Positions 7,737 through 15,670 of a DNA stretch of 64,000 bases are shown here, one piece after another (the first letter of the stretch is position 1; each line of letters begins with the position of its first letter). Origin of the DNA: Tsuneonella troitsensis (GTDB lineage: Bacteria; Pseudomonadota; Alphaproteobacteria; Sphingomonadales; Sphingomonadaceae); the NCBI RefSeq assembly GCF_001441535.1, contig NZ_LMAU01000002.1:1-64000 (forward strand), written 5' to 3'. The position numbers and the translations under genes are program-made. Under the pieces are notes generated by a model, which worked only from the letters and a program-made list of their open reading frames with translations, made no database searches and was not told where the DNA came from.

Positions 7737-8720
7737 TTAGTCGAGTACCCCGCGCACCCACTGGCCCATCTGGGAACCGCCCAGCATCGCGAGTTGTGCG
7801 GCCTTAGATGCTTCGTTGATTCCCGTCTGCGGAATGCCCCCGCCGCTGACCGGGCGGCGCAGCGGGCGGGTGCCGGCGGGCATCGCCGCGACCTCGGCAA
7901 TGGCGCGGGGAATGTCCATCACGTCGGCGGTGCGACCCGAACCGTCCTCGCTGCCCATCCTCGCGACGACGCCGGGATAGCCATCGGTATGTTTCGCATC
8001 GGCCCGCGCCTTCAGTTCGGCGGAGTAACGGTTGCGGTTGACCCAGACTTTCGTCGGATAGCCGCCGGGCTCGATGATCGTGACCTCGATCCCGTGCGGC
8101 GCGACTTCGTAGGCGAGCTGCTCGAACATCGCCTCGACCGCGAACTTGGTGGCCGAATAGTGGCCCGCGAAGGGTGCGATGACCCGGCCGAGCTGGCTGG
8201 AAATGGGCACGATCAGCCCGCTCTTCTTCGCCCGCATTCCCGGCAGTACGGCGCGGGTCAGGCGATGGTAGCCGAACACGTTGGTATCGAAGGCGAGGCG
8301 GGTCGCCTCCATGTCCTGCACCTCGACCGGGCCGGTGATCCCGATACCGGCATTGTTCATCAGCACGTCGATGCCGCCACCGGAAAGCCGCTCTGCCTCG
8401 GCCACTGCGCGGTTGACCATCCCTTCGTCCAGCACGTCGACTTCGAGCACGGTGATGTCGAGCTTCTCGTCGGTCGCCAGCTTGCGCAGCTCGTCGGCTT
8501 CGGGGCGGGGCAGGTTGCGCATCGTCGCGAAGACCTTGGCCCCAAGGCGCGCGAAGTGTTCTGCGCCTGCGCGCCCGAACCCGGAGGAAGCCCCGGTGAT
8601 GAAGAACGACTTGCCCGTGAGCGAGCGCGGCTGGGCCGGTTGGGCGGCCGTGACGGTGGCAGCGAAAGCACCGGTGGCGGCGGCTCCGGCAAGCAGGCGG
8701 CGGCGGTCGATCGTGGGCAT
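7737..8720 (-). CDS. Short-chain dehydrogenase/reductase with Tat-like signal
   Basis: A 327-residue classical SDR. After an N-terminal DRRRLLAG segment and Ala-rich stretch (residues 5-27) that looks like a twin-arginine signal, the Rossmann motif TGASSGFG, the NNAG motif and the catalytic Tyr-Lys pair (HYSATKFAVEA) appear in order. These proteins oxidise or reduce alcohols and ketones with NAD(P). An exported SDR would need its nucleotide loaded before Tat transport. The ATG at 8720 is preferred because an AAGGAG lies upstream and the longer reading adds a non-signal extension. Substrate unknown. Confidence 0.85.
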   Translation of the reverse strand: MPTIDRRRLLAGAAATGAFAATVTAAQPAQPRSLTGKSFFITGASSGFGRAGAEHFARLGAKVFATMRNLPRPEADELRKLATDEKLDITVLEVDVLDEGMVNRAVAEAERLSGGGIDVLMNNAGIGITGPVEVQDMEATRLAFDTNVFGYHRLTRAVLPGMRAKKSGLIVPISSQLGRVIAPFAGHYSATKFAVEAMFEQLAYEVAPHGIEVTIIEPGGYPTKVWVNRNRYSAELKARADAKHTDGYPGVVARMGSEDGSGRTADVMDIPRAIAEVAAMPAGTRPLRRPVSGGGIPQTGINEASKAAQLAMLGGSQMGQWVRGVLD

Positions 8721-8799
8721 GGCGGCAGGTCTCCTTCGAAGAGAAATGCTATCGGCATTCGGCTTGCGCGCCAAGCGTTTGCGGTTCACTTACCCGCCC

Positions 8800-9027
8800 A
8801 TGCAGCGCGCCGCTTTCGTTCTCGCCCTGGTCATGCTGGCAGGTTGCCGCACCAGCAATGTCGATCAATGGTCCGGCGGCGGCGGGACGCCGTTCAAGCA
8901 AGCCGAGCGCACCTGCCTCGACCTGATGGATTCGATCCGGGAAGAGGATGGCCGAAGCGACTTTTTCCTCGGCTGTATGAATGCATACGGCTGGACGCCG
9001 AGGCCGGGAGCCATGCTCGATTTCTAG
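8800..9027 (+). CDS. Small predicted lipoprotein
   Basis: A 75-residue protein starting at an ATG 79 bases from the divergent SDR start. A 15-residue hydrophobic leader ends in the lipobox LAGC, giving a mature lipoprotein of about 60 residues with two more cysteines (RTCLDL, LGCMNAYG) that may pair. No family recognised. Small lipoproteins of this shape are common in sphingomonads. Its stop shares CTAG with the convergent CPBP protease gene. Confidence 0.7.
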   Translation: MQRAAFVLALVMLAGCRTSNVDQWSGGGGTPFKQAERTCLDLMDSIREEDGRSDFFLGCMNAYGWTPRPGAMLDF

Positions 9028-9638
9028 ACGGCGTCGTCGGTCACTGGGGCATAACCCAGGCGGATGAACTCCAGGTGCAGCCGCCGCAGGGCCCAGACGT
9101 CGTAGAGCGCGTGGCCGATCATGACGGTGAGCAGGCTGCCCGTCCACCAATAGACTAGCCCCATGATCACGCCGACCACCAGGATGATCGCGCCGATCAA
9201 CGGCTTGGCCAGGTGAAACAGGGCGAAGACCAGCGAACTGAGGAATATCGCGGCCGCTGGTCCCGTGTAGCCATCGAGCAGGGTCATCAGTCCGCCGCGG
9301 AAAATCGCCTCTTCTCCGATGCCGGCGCACAGGGCGATGATCACGTATTCGCGCCAGCCCGTCCGCTCGCTGAAAAGGACGGCCATCTTCGACTGGAGAT
9401 GGACGGTATGTTCGAGGAAGCGCGGGAATGCCTTGAACGTCGCGCCGACGACCGCGATCAGGGCGAGGCCGAGAAGCACGCCCTGGCCGACGGGAAGCCA
9501 CCCCAAGTCGACGAACTCGGCCAGATCGTTGCCCGCAAATACCCACATGGCCGCCCCGGCGACGACGAACACGAGTGCCTGCGCGGTGAGCGCGGCAGCG
9601 ATCTTCCCGCTCGGGAGAGGCAGGGACTGGTCAGTCAC
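9024..9638 (-). CDS. CPBP/CAAX-type intramembrane metalloprotease
   Basis: A 204-residue membrane protein with about six helices and the family's three active-site motifs in order: EEAIFR (EExxxR), FALFHL (FxxxH) and HALYD. These glutamyl intramembrane proteases cleave within membranes or act on prenylated proteins and, in bacteria, on peptide immunity substrates. The start at 9638 overlaps the end of the preceding pth gene by 8 bases, so the two are probably co-transcribed. Confidence 0.9.
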   Translation of the reverse strand: MTDQSLPLPSGKIAAALTAQALVFVVAGAAMWVFAGNDLAEFVDLGWLPVGQGVLLGLALIAVVGATFKAFPRFLEHTVHLQSKMAVLFSERTGWREYVIIALCAGIGEEAIFRGGLMTLLDGYTGPAAAIFLSSLVFALFHLAKPLIGAIILVVGVIMGLVYWWTGSLLTVMIGHALYDVWALRRLHLEFIRLGYAPVTDDAV

Positions 9639-10200
9639 GCTGGCGCAGGGCCACGTCGCTCATGAAGCGCGCATCGTTTCCATCGGCCAGCCACTCGGCC
9701 TCCGCAGCCATCGCGCCCAGCATCCCGGCAAGATCATCGATCTCCGCCTTGGCATAGTTGCCCAGCACGTGCCCCGTCACCCGGTCCTTGTGCCCCGGGT
9801 GTCCGATGCCGATCCGCACCCGGCGAAAATCGGGCCCCAGATGCTGGTCGATCGACCGCAGGCCGTTGTGTCCGGCAAGGCCCCCGCCGATGCGGACCTT
9901 TACCTTGAAAGGCGCGAGGTCGAGTTCATCGTGGAACACGGTCAGCGCTTCGACGCCGAGCTTGTAGAACCGCAGCGCCTCACCCACCGCGCGGCCGCTC
10001 TCGTTCATGAAGGTCGCGGGCTTCAGCAGCAGCACCTTGTGCGACCCGATGCGGCCTTCCTGGACCCAGCCGGAGAACTTCTTCTGGACGGGTGCGAATC
10101 CATGCACCTCGGCAATGGCGTCGAGCGCCATGAAGCCGACGTTGTGGCGGTGCATCGCGTATTGCGGACCGGGATTTCCGAGACCTGCCCAGACTTGCAT
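9631..10200 (-). CDS. pth: Peptidyl-tRNA hydrolase
   Basis: A 189-residue Pth of normal length, which releases peptides from prematurely dropped peptidyl-tRNAs. The active-site features are present: GLGNPG with its Asn at residue 9, the catalytic His in HRHNVGF, a TFMNESG segment and the HDELD motif. Gene order downstream of rplY (separated by a P-loop gene and a terminator) matches the usual rplY-pth pairing of proteobacteria with an insertion in between. Translation is probably coupled to the following CPBP gene. Confidence 0.97.
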   Translation of the reverse strand: MQVWAGLGNPGPQYAMHRHNVGFMALDAIAEVHGFAPVQKKFSGWVQEGRIGSHKVLLLKPATFMNESGRAVGEALRFYKLGVEALTVFHDELDLAPFKVKVRIGGGLAGHNGLRSIDQHLGPDFRRVRIGIGHPGHKDRVTGHVLGNYAKAEIDDLAGMLGAMAAEAEWLADGNDARFMSDVALRQRD

Positions 10201-10214
10201 GGCGCGCGCCTAGC

Positions 10215-10715
10215 CTATGCCAGCCGGTCGAGAAAGGCCTGCGCCTCGGCCGGACGGGCAAAGCGTATCACCCTGCCCGGAAAGCGGGTCAGTCGCTGCT
10301 GGAGCATCGGATTTTTATCTCGGCGGAAATTGGCGACATACCGCACAAACTCCCAGTCGAACCGTTCGGGACAGCCCGGCGCGGCATCGGGGCGGACCTG
10401 CCCGTTCAGGGTGATCACCCGCTTGAACAAGCGCCACAGGCATAGCGCGGTGGGATAATCGAGGAGGATCGCAGTGTCGGCACGGGCCAGCCGCCGATCC
10501 ATGCTGCCTCCGTAGTTACCGTCGATGATCCAGCGATCCGCAGCGAGCAGGCAATCCAGCTTTTCGCTCCACTCGGCTTCGTCGCGCTCGATCCAACCTG
10601 GCAGGTGATACTCGGCATCGAGGTGAATGAGCGGCAAGCTGGTTAGCTGGGCGAGAGCGCGCGCGAAGGTGGACTTGCCCGCCCCGGGCGAGCCTATGAC
10701 AAGCACCCGTTCCAT
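10215..10715 (-). CDS. P-loop adenylate-kinase-like protein (FlaR/topology-modulation type)
   Basis: A 166-residue small P-loop NTPase. GSPGAGKST at residues 8-16 is the Walker A motif, followed by a nucleoside-kinase-like region (LIHLDAEYHLPGW, WIIDGNY) typical of proteins annotated as DNA topology modulation protein FlaR. The biochemical role of this group is poorly known. The ATG at 10715 is chosen because the Walker motif begins almost at once; upstream sequence is a terminator and rplY. It lies 14 bases before pth. Confidence 0.8.
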   Translation of the reverse strand: MERVLVIGSPGAGKSTFARALAQLTSLPLIHLDAEYHLPGWIERDEAEWSEKLDCLLAADRWIIDGNYGGSMDRRLARADTAILLDYPTALCLWRLFKRVITLNGQVRPDAAPGCPERFDWEFVRYVANFRRDKNPMLQQRLTRFPGRVIRFARPAEAQAFLDRLA

Positions 10716-10747
10716 ATCACTTGCTCCCAGTCGAAATACGCATCCCC

Positions 10748-10784
10748 AAAAAACAAAACGCCGGCCCCCTTGCGAGGACCGGCG
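10748..10784 (-). terminator. Intrinsic terminator of rplY
   Basis: On the minus strand a GC-rich hairpin with CGCCGG/CCGGCG outer arms (10759-10784) is followed by a run read as TTTTGTTTTTT (10748-10758). It lies 35 bases after the rplY stop and before the P-loop gene, separating rplY from the pth operon. Confidence 0.88.
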
Positions 10785-10818
10785 CCTGTTTGTCTCGGCA
10801 AAGGCCGCGAGCGGAGGA

Positions 10819-11499
10819 TTACTCCTCGGTCGCCGCTTCTTCGCCGTCGGTGGCTTCAGCTTCGTCTTCGGCGGCCTGCTCGGTCGCGGGCACGTCACCG
10901 GCCGAAGCCTCGGCGCCTTCGGCCTTCTTGAGCGCCGACGGAGCAACCAACGTCGCGATGGTGAAATCGCGGTCGGTGATCGCGCTTTCCGAACCGGCCG
11001 GCAGCGTCACTTCGCTGATGTGGATCGAATCGCCGACGTCCTTGCCGGTCACGTCGATCTCGATCTGGTCGGGGATCTTGTCCGATTCGCAGATCAGTTC
11101 GAGGTCGTGACGAACGATGTTGAGCACGCCGCCCTTCTTGAGGCCCGGGCTCGCTTCCTCGTTGAGGAAAACGACCGGCACGGCGACCTGGATCTTCGCG
11201 TCCTTCGACAGGCGCAGGAAGTCGACGTGGATCGGACGGTCGGTAACCGGGTGGAAGGCAACGTCCTTGGGGAGCGTACGGACCTTCTTGCCGCCGACTT
11301 CGATCATGACGATCGAGTTCATGAAGTGGCCGGTGCCGAGCTGGCGCACCAGCTCCTTGGCTTCGACGTGGATCGGAGTGGGTTCTTCCTTGCCGCCGTA
11401 GATAACGGCGGGAACACGGCCTTCGCGGCGCAATACACGGGAGGCTCCCTTGCCAGCCCGTTCGCGCGCCTCGGCCGGCAGGGTCAGAGCATCGCTCAT
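10819..11499 (-). CDS. rplY: 50S ribosomal protein L25 (Ctc type)
   Basis: A 226-residue long-form L25 that binds 5S rRNA. The N-terminal L25 domain ([33 protein letters not shown]) is followed by the C-terminal Ctc/TL5 domain (residues about 105-195) and an acidic Glu/Ala-rich tail after residue 195 that is common in alphaproteobacteria. It is followed by a clear terminator. In this window it is transcribed apart from pth. Confidence 0.97.
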   Translation of the reverse strand: MSDALTLPAEARERAGKGASRVLRREGRVPAVIYGGKEEPTPIHVEAKELVRQLGTGHFMNSIVMIEVGGKKVRTLPKDVAFHPVTDRPIHVDFLRLSKDAKIQVAVPVVFLNEEASPGLKKGGVLNIVRHDLELICESDKIPDQIEIDVTGKDVGDSIHISEVTLPAGSESAITDRDFTIATLVAPSALKKAEGAEASAGDVPATEQAAEDEAEATDGEEAATEE

Positions 11500-11605
11500 G
11501 GTATTGCCTTTCGAATGCGGTTGATATCCGGTCCGCCACGCCTCCAGGGATGACCATGACGCCGGAAGCGCGGGCCGTTACCCGCATGGCCGGCGAAAAG
11601 CAAGC

Positions 11606-12487
11606 TCAGCGGACGCGGCGTACCGTGTAGCCCTTCGCGGTGAGCAATTCGGGGAGCCCTTGCGGAGGCGCCATATGGGCCGCACCGACCGCCACGAGCG
11701 GCTTGCGCCCCTCGGCAAGCATGGCGCCGATCGTATCGGCCCAGGCGCGGTTGCGGCGGGTCAGCAGGGCCTCGCGCAGCTCGGGATCGGCGAGCAGGCC
11801 CTCGTCTCCCTCTTTGGTGATCGCTTCCATATCCCCGGCCAGCCATAGCTTCGCGAGCCGGGTGGTCTCGCCGGAGGTCATCGTGTCTTCCTCGACCACC
11901 GCGCCCAGCAGGTCCCGCTGATCGGCTTCGGGCAGGGTGTCGAAGATAGACAGCTGCCCTTCGATGCCTTCGAGTTCCTCGATCTCGCGGGCTCGGAAGT
12001 CGCGCACGAGCGCCCGGTCGACACCGTTCTCGCCCTGCGAGTCGTCGGCAAGCTGCGCGAGGGTAAGTGCTGCGGCCCAGGTCTCCATCGCCCGGAAATC
12101 GGCTTCCCGATAATTGCCCTTGGCCAGCAGGGCGCGCAGCTTTTCCCTGAGCGATGGCGCCACCCGCTCGCTGAGCGGCGGCAAGCCTGCGGGCGAATGC
12201 GACAGCCGGGTAAAGGTAGCTGCGAGCTTGGCGGAATCGTCGAGGTCCTTGGCTTCGACCACCAAAAGGTCGGCCCCGACGATCGCCTTTTCGATCGCCG
12301 GGGTTCGCCATTCCGCGCCTTCCGGAAGCGCGTGGATCGTGCCGAAAAGCCAGCCTGCCGGGGTTCCGTCCGCCAGGGTGATCTCCCACAGCGCCGGGTC
12401 GGGTGGGGGAAGTTCCGGTTTGTCGGCGGTGTCGCCGCAGCCGGCGAGCGCCAGTGCCGCCAGTAGGCCAAGGAGTGCGCGGATCAC
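11606..12487 (-). CDS. TraB/GumN-family lipoprotein (second of tandem pair)
   Basis: A 293-residue protein with a lipobox (LALAGC) and the TraB/GumN fold: the GTIHALPE motif near residue 55, an RNRAWADTI motif around residue 240 and VGAAHMAPPQG near 265. The GxxH motifs resemble the metal-binding residues of TIKI/TraB proteases, but bacterial GumN proteins have no settled activity. It starts at a GTG that overlaps the stop of the upstream paralogue (GTGA), showing tight coupling. The two proteins share order and motifs but are clearly diverged. Confidence 0.85.
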   Translation of the reverse strand: MIRALLGLLAALALAGCGDTADKPELPPPDPALWEITLADGTPAGWLFGTIHALPEGAEWRTPAIEKAIVGADLLVVEAKDLDDSAKLAATFTRLSHSPAGLPPLSERVAPSLREKLRALLAKGNYREADFRAMETWAAALTLAQLADDSQGENGVDRALVRDFRAREIEELEGIEGQLSIFDTLPEADQRDLLGAVVEEDTMTSGETTRLAKLWLAGDMEAITKEGDEGLLADPELREALLTRRNRAWADTIGAMLAEGRKPLVAVGAAHMAPPQGLPELLTAKGYTVRRVR

Positions 12488-13413
12488 TGGACCCGCACAC
12501 TCTTGATGCCGCGCGTGGCGAGGGCGTCCTGCACGCTTTCCTTGCCCGCGAGATGGCCCGCGCCGACCGCCATAAACACGGTACCGGGCTGGTCGAGACG
12601 GTCGTCGATCCACTGCGCCCAGTTGCGATTGCGGGCGTAGAGCAGTCGTTCGGCCAGCGCCGGATCGTCCTTCATCGATTCGTTCATCAGCGCGGCCAGC
12701 CGGTCGGCATCGCCCTCGCTCCACGCCTTGACCATCTGATCGAGCGTAGGGACCATCTTGTCGACGTTCTCGGCCGTCGTGGTGAGGAACTTGGCCTGCG
12801 CGTCCAGCGGAAGGTCGTCGAACAGCTTCATCTGGCCTTCGACGGTTTCCACCGCGTCGCGCTTGATGCTGGCGCCCGCCTTGCTCTCGAGCACCTTCTC
12901 GACGCCGCTATCGACCTTGTAGCCGTTCTGCATCAGCGGAAGCATCGACAGGGTCATGGCGGCGAACCACGGCTCAAACCGGTCGAATGCCTGCGGGGGA
13001 ACCTGCAACTTGCCGAGCGCGGTCTCATAAGTGGTGCGTTGTTCGTCGGTCAGCATGGCGCGGAGCGACTTTTCGGGCGGCAGCATGGCAAAGGCCATGA
13101 TCGTCTGCTGCGCTGACGGATCGGTCATGGCGCTCGGCGGCAGTTCGGTTACGATCGACTCCGAAGCGGCGAGCGCTCCGGATATCCGATCGTCGAACCA
13201 GGTCACGTTTTCGGGCAACACGTGGACCGTGCCGAACAGGTAGATCGTCGTGTCCTCGTCGGACACCTTCCACAGGGCAGGGCCGGCGGGCGCGGCGGCG
13301 GGCGTGGCGACTGCCGTTTCGACGGGTGCAGGCGTGGTGGCGCAAGCCGGTGCGGCAAGCAGCGCGGCGGCGGGGATGAGCGTGCGGGCAAGTGTGCGAA
13401 GCGAAACGGTCAT
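12484..13413 (-). CDS. TraB/GumN-family exported protein (first of tandem pair)
   Basis: A 309-residue exported protein with a signal peptide (1-26, ending PACATT) followed by a Pro/Ala linker. The TraB/GumN fold is shown by FGTVHVLPE near residue 60, RNRNWAQWI near residue 260 and GAGHLAGKE near 285. A cysteine at the predicted cleavage site is not in a canonical lipobox, so type I processing is as likely as lipidation. It overlaps its downstream paralogue by 4 bases. Function unknown, with possible roles in envelope proteolysis or haem/metal sensing suggested only by the fold. Confidence 0.85.
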   Translation of the reverse strand: MTVSLRTLARTLIPAAALLAAPACATTPAPVETAVATPAAAPAGPALWKVSDEDTTIYLFGTVHVLPENVTWFDDRISGALAASESIVTELPPSAMTDPSAQQTIMAFAMLPPEKSLRAMLTDEQRTTYETALGKLQVPPQAFDRFEPWFAAMTLSMLPLMQNGYKVDSGVEKVLESKAGASIKRDAVETVEGQMKLFDDLPLDAQAKFLTTTAENVDKMVPTLDQMVKAWSEGDADRLAALMNESMKDDPALAERLLYARNRNWAQWIDDRLDQPGTVFMAVGAGHLAGKESVQDALATRGIKSVRVQ

Positions 13414-13470
13414 GGCAGGTGGGCTCCTATACGAAGACGAAGTGGATGAAAGGGAAGGGGATCGGCGGCG

Positions 13471-14106
13471 TCATCCATATCGGCGGATGATCCAAACCAA
13501 GCCCCAGACGACGTAGACGATCAGGAAAACGATCATGACGTCGGGTTCGGGCAGCATTCCGCCGCGCCAGGCCAGCCACCAGCCCGGTGCCACGGCGGAA
13601 AATACATAGATCCCGGCAAGGGTACCGTCGCGGTACGCTTCGGACTCGTGCTCGTCGATCGAGCGATGCCAGGCCCAGGTGATCGGTGGCACCACGACGA
13701 GGATGATCGCGATAGCAACGATGGCAAGCCATTGCGGGATCGGTGCGTTCGAGAACACTTCGGGCGGCTCGGTCCCGACAGCCAGGCTGCCCAGAACCAG
13801 GAACATTCCCAGAAGGGCGCCGATCACCATCGACCAGACGAGCATCTTGCGTGCCCGTCCCACTCTTGGCGAAACCTGTGTGAAGATGGCAGGGATCGAA
13901 CGCTTGAGAAGCCATGTGCTTGCGACGACCACCACGAGTGCACCCACCAGGAATGCGGCGCCCAGCGGTTTCATCGCTTCGCGTTCGATCGACGACGCCA
14001 CGACACCGGCGATCAGGCCGAGGCTGAACAGCAGCAGCGTTCCGGCAACGGCCGCGACGAGGACCGGATGCCGCCACAGCGGTATTGCAGGCTCATCCTT
14101 GATCAT
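13471..14106 (-). CDS. Uncharacterised membrane protein of Xre module
   Basis: A 211-residue protein with five or six predicted membrane helices (about 13-35, 46-68, 85-108, 125-147, 160-178 and 188-207). A short charged loop (HRSIDEHESEAYRDG) lies in its second half. I recognise no family. It starts 14 bases inside the end of the small Xre regulator gene, so translation is coupled and the two likely act together. It is the last gene of a four-gene minus-strand unit. Confidence 0.7.
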   Translation of the reverse strand: MIKDEPAIPLWRHPVLVAAVAGTLLLFSLGLIAGVVASSIEREAMKPLGAAFLVGALVVVVASTWLLKRSIPAIFTQVSPRVGRARKMLVWSMVIGALLGMFLVLGSLAVGTEPPEVFSNAPIPQWLAIVAIAIILVVVPPITWAWHRSIDEHESEAYRDGTLAGIYVFSAVAPGWWLAWRGGMLPEPDVMIVFLIVYVVWGLVWIIRRYG

Positions 14107-14287
14107 CGAAAATCTCCTCGATCGGCATTTCGAACAGCCGGGAAATGCGGAAGGCGAGCGGCAGCGACGGGTCGTGCTTGCCGGTCTCGATGGCGTTCAC
14201 CGCCTGGCGCGACACGTCGAGGTGCATCGCCAGGTCGGCCTGGCTCCAGTCGCGCATGGCGCGCAGGACCTTGAGCTTGTTGTTCAT
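14093..14287 (-). CDS. Small Xre-family HTH regulator
   Basis: A 64-residue helix-turn-helix protein, nearly all HTH_3 domain (KVLRAMRDWSQADLAMHLDVSRQAVNAIETGKHDPSLPLA). The recognition helix is VSRQAVNAIE and the ending FEMPIEEIFDDQG is characteristic of the short YozG/YgzD-like group usually found beside membrane-protein genes. The start ATG overlaps the stop of the upstream membrane-protein gene (ATGA), and its end overlaps the next membrane-protein gene by 14 bases. It probably controls its own operon, with the membrane partners as sensors or targets; that link is inference. Confidence 0.9.
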   Translation of the reverse strand: MNNKLKVLRAMRDWSQADLAMHLDVSRQAVNAIETGKHDPSLPLAFRISRLFEMPIEEIFDDQG

Positions 14288-14673
14288 GCACCCCTCCATC
14301 GCTTGAGGTGATAGGTGGCATAGAAGACGAGCAGGCCGATCAGGAAGGGCCACTCCAACAGTCCGACCTGCGGGATGGCATCCGACAGCCGTTCGCCCGC
14401 AGCGATGGCGATCTGGGCAACGCCTGCGATGACGAAGAGCGCAACGCTGGCACTGGCCGTCCATAATTCGGCCACGAAATCGTCGACGCGTCGGGGAATG
14501 CGCATGATGAACATGGCAAGCATGTTGATCGTGACGGCCGGGACGGTCAGATCGGGGATCCACTGCAGGCGGCTGGCGAACAGGATCAGCGCCATGATGG
14601 TGCCGACGATGCTCATGTTGAGCGCGATCTGCGAATAGTCGCGGTTCGTCACGGCGTGGGGCTCGTAGGGCAT
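14284..14673 (-). CDS. Small membrane protein, paralogue of next upstream gene
   Basis: A 129-residue protein with about four membrane helices. It is recognisably related to the 127-residue protein encoded just upstream: both have an RR/RK-x-x-D-[DE] motif, an LWTA-x-[ST]-SVA helix, and end in HLKRWRG or HLKRLRG. The pair therefore looks like a tandem duplication. It overlaps the Xre gene by 4 bases. No named family recognised. Confidence 0.7.
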   Translation of the reverse strand: MPYEPHAVTNRDYSQIALNMSIVGTIMALILFASRLQWIPDLTVPAVTINMLAMFIMRIPRRVDDFVAELWTASASVALFVIAGVAQIAIAAGERLSDAIPQVGLLEWPFLIGLLVFYATYHLKRWRGA

Positions 14674-14685
14674 GTCGAGCGCTCC

Positions 14686-15069
14686 TCAGTAGCCGCGCAG
14701 GCGCTTGAGGTGGAACCCGGCGAAGAAGCCGAGAATGGCGAGAGCCGGGGCGAGCGAGGCGGGGGTATCCATCTTGCGGTCGAGGCCCGTCAGTCCGTCG
14801 AAGAAGCCTTCGAGCCAGGGGGCGAACAGGAAGACGATCACGAGCGTCACGAACGCCACCGAAGTGCCGGCGGTCCACAGACTCTGGATGTATTCGTCGC
14901 GCAGCTTGCGGCGCATGAGCATTCCCAGGCTGACGAGCAGCAGCCCGATCGAAAAGCCGCGGACGAAGTCCGGCCAGTCGAGCGTCGTTGCCGCGAGGTA
15001 GAGGACAATCGCGGCGGTGCCGGCGTAGGCCATCACCAGGTACAGGGTCGTTCTCTTCTCGGCGGTCAC
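14686..15069 (-). CDS. Small membrane protein heading the Xre module
   Basis: A 127-residue protein with four predicted helices (about 8-28, 34-50, 68-88, 103-122), starting from GTG with GAGGAG upstream. Shared motifs with the following 129-residue protein (LWTAGTSVAF, FHLKRLRGY) indicate paralogy. Only about 23 bases lie between the tail of the urcA terminator and this start, and no independent promoter is visible there. No family recognised. Confidence 0.68.
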   Translation of the reverse strand: MTAEKRTTLYLVMAYAGTAAIVLYLAATTLDWPDFVRGFSIGLLLVSLGMLMRRKLRDEYIQSLWTAGTSVAFVTLVIVFLFAPWLEGFFDGLTGLDRKMDTPASLAPALAILGFFAGFHLKRLRGY

Positions 15070-15092
15070 GAATTGCTCCTCAGCGGGTAGTC

Positions 15093-15138
15093 AAAGAGAA
15101 AAGCAGGGACCGGGCCGGGCTGTGGCACCGGTCCCTGC
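15093..15138 (-). terminator. Intrinsic terminator after urcA
   Basis: On the minus strand, arms GCAGGGACCGG (15128-15138 as read from that strand) and CCGGTCCCTGC (15103-15113) form an 11-bp perfect stem with a 14-base loop, followed by a T-rich tract read as TTTTCTCTTT (15093-15102). It lies 10 bases after the urcA stop and immediately before the Xre membrane module. Confidence 0.93.
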
Positions 15139-15148
15139 GACAACCGGA

Positions 15149-15475
15149 TCAAGCGCCCGGCTGCGAGGACGTGGTGGCGGCGAAGCGAACCTTGTCGGCC
15201 TTCGCCTTGGCGACTGCCAGCCCGACGACCTGGCGACTGCTTTCGATCACGTCGGCGCGGCATTCGATCTCGTAACGACGCGACTGCAGGTCGCGGCCGC
15301 CGCTCGCGCACATGGCCTTGGCTGCATATTCGATCCGCGCGTCGAGCCGGGCAATGCCCGCTTCGGTGGTCAGGTCGAGGTCGGCGTGTTCGACGGTGTA
15401 GCTAGGCACAGGTTCGGCGGAGTTCGCGGCAACGGGAGCGGCGAACAGGGCGGCGGTGGCAAGGATCTTGATCAT
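15149..15475 (-). CDS. UrcA-family exported protein
   Basis: A 108-residue protein with a signal peptide (1-19) and the UrcA-family pattern: a V-x-Y-x-D-L-D-L-x-T-x-x-G core (EHADLDLTTEAGIARLDARI) followed by two cysteines (AMCASGG and EIECRAD), probably a disulfide. UrcA proteins are small periplasmic proteins found almost only in sphingomonads and relatives; their function is not known. The gene is alone, with its own promoter region carrying paired dyads and a strong terminator. Confidence 0.88.
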   Translation of the reverse strand: MIKILATAALFAAPVAANSAEPVPSYTVEHADLDLTTEAGIARLDARIEYAAKAMCASGGRDLQSRRYEIECRADVIESSRQVVGLAVAKAKADKVRFAATTSSQPGA

Positions 15476-15529
15476 CGTGTCTCTCCAGCTTGGATGTAGG
15501 GTCCAGTGGTAAGGTCAACCTTCCGTTGT

Positions 15530-15585
15530 GTCAGGTTGTGCTGACTATATGTCGCGATTCGCTGACTATGTCAACACTACCTGAC
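15530..15585. promoter_or_regulatory. Paired 16-bp dyads between urcA and glyQ
   Basis: Two dyads, GTCAGGTTGTGCTGAC (15530-15545) and GTCAACACTACCTGAC (15570-15585), have centres exactly 40 bp apart, about four helical turns. Taken in opposite orientation over 21 bp (15525-15545 and 15570-15590) they match at 17 positions. The arrangement fits two dimers, or a tetramer, of one regulator bound on the same DNA face in the divergent urcA-glyQ region. Confidence 0.6.
15544..15574 (-). promoter_or_regulatory. Possible urcA promoter
   Basis: On the minus strand TTGACA (15569-15574) is followed 19 bases on by TATAGT (15544-15549), or 17 bases on by the weaker CATATA (15546-15551). Either places transcription about 60 bases before the urcA start and inside the paired dyads, so the dyad-binding protein could repress it. 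Confidence 0.4.
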
Positions 15586-15670
15586 AAAAAGTTTGGAGTA
15601 CCTTCCATCGACCTTGCCGAATGGGGCGCGGTTGACGCCCCCGCGCGCCTCCGCCATTGCGCGCTGCACC

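Noticed and set aside
6140-7807. A 555-codon plus-strand frame opposite ychF and DUF1206
   Set aside because: Composition typical of a high-GC shadow; the minus-strand genes have all expected motifs.
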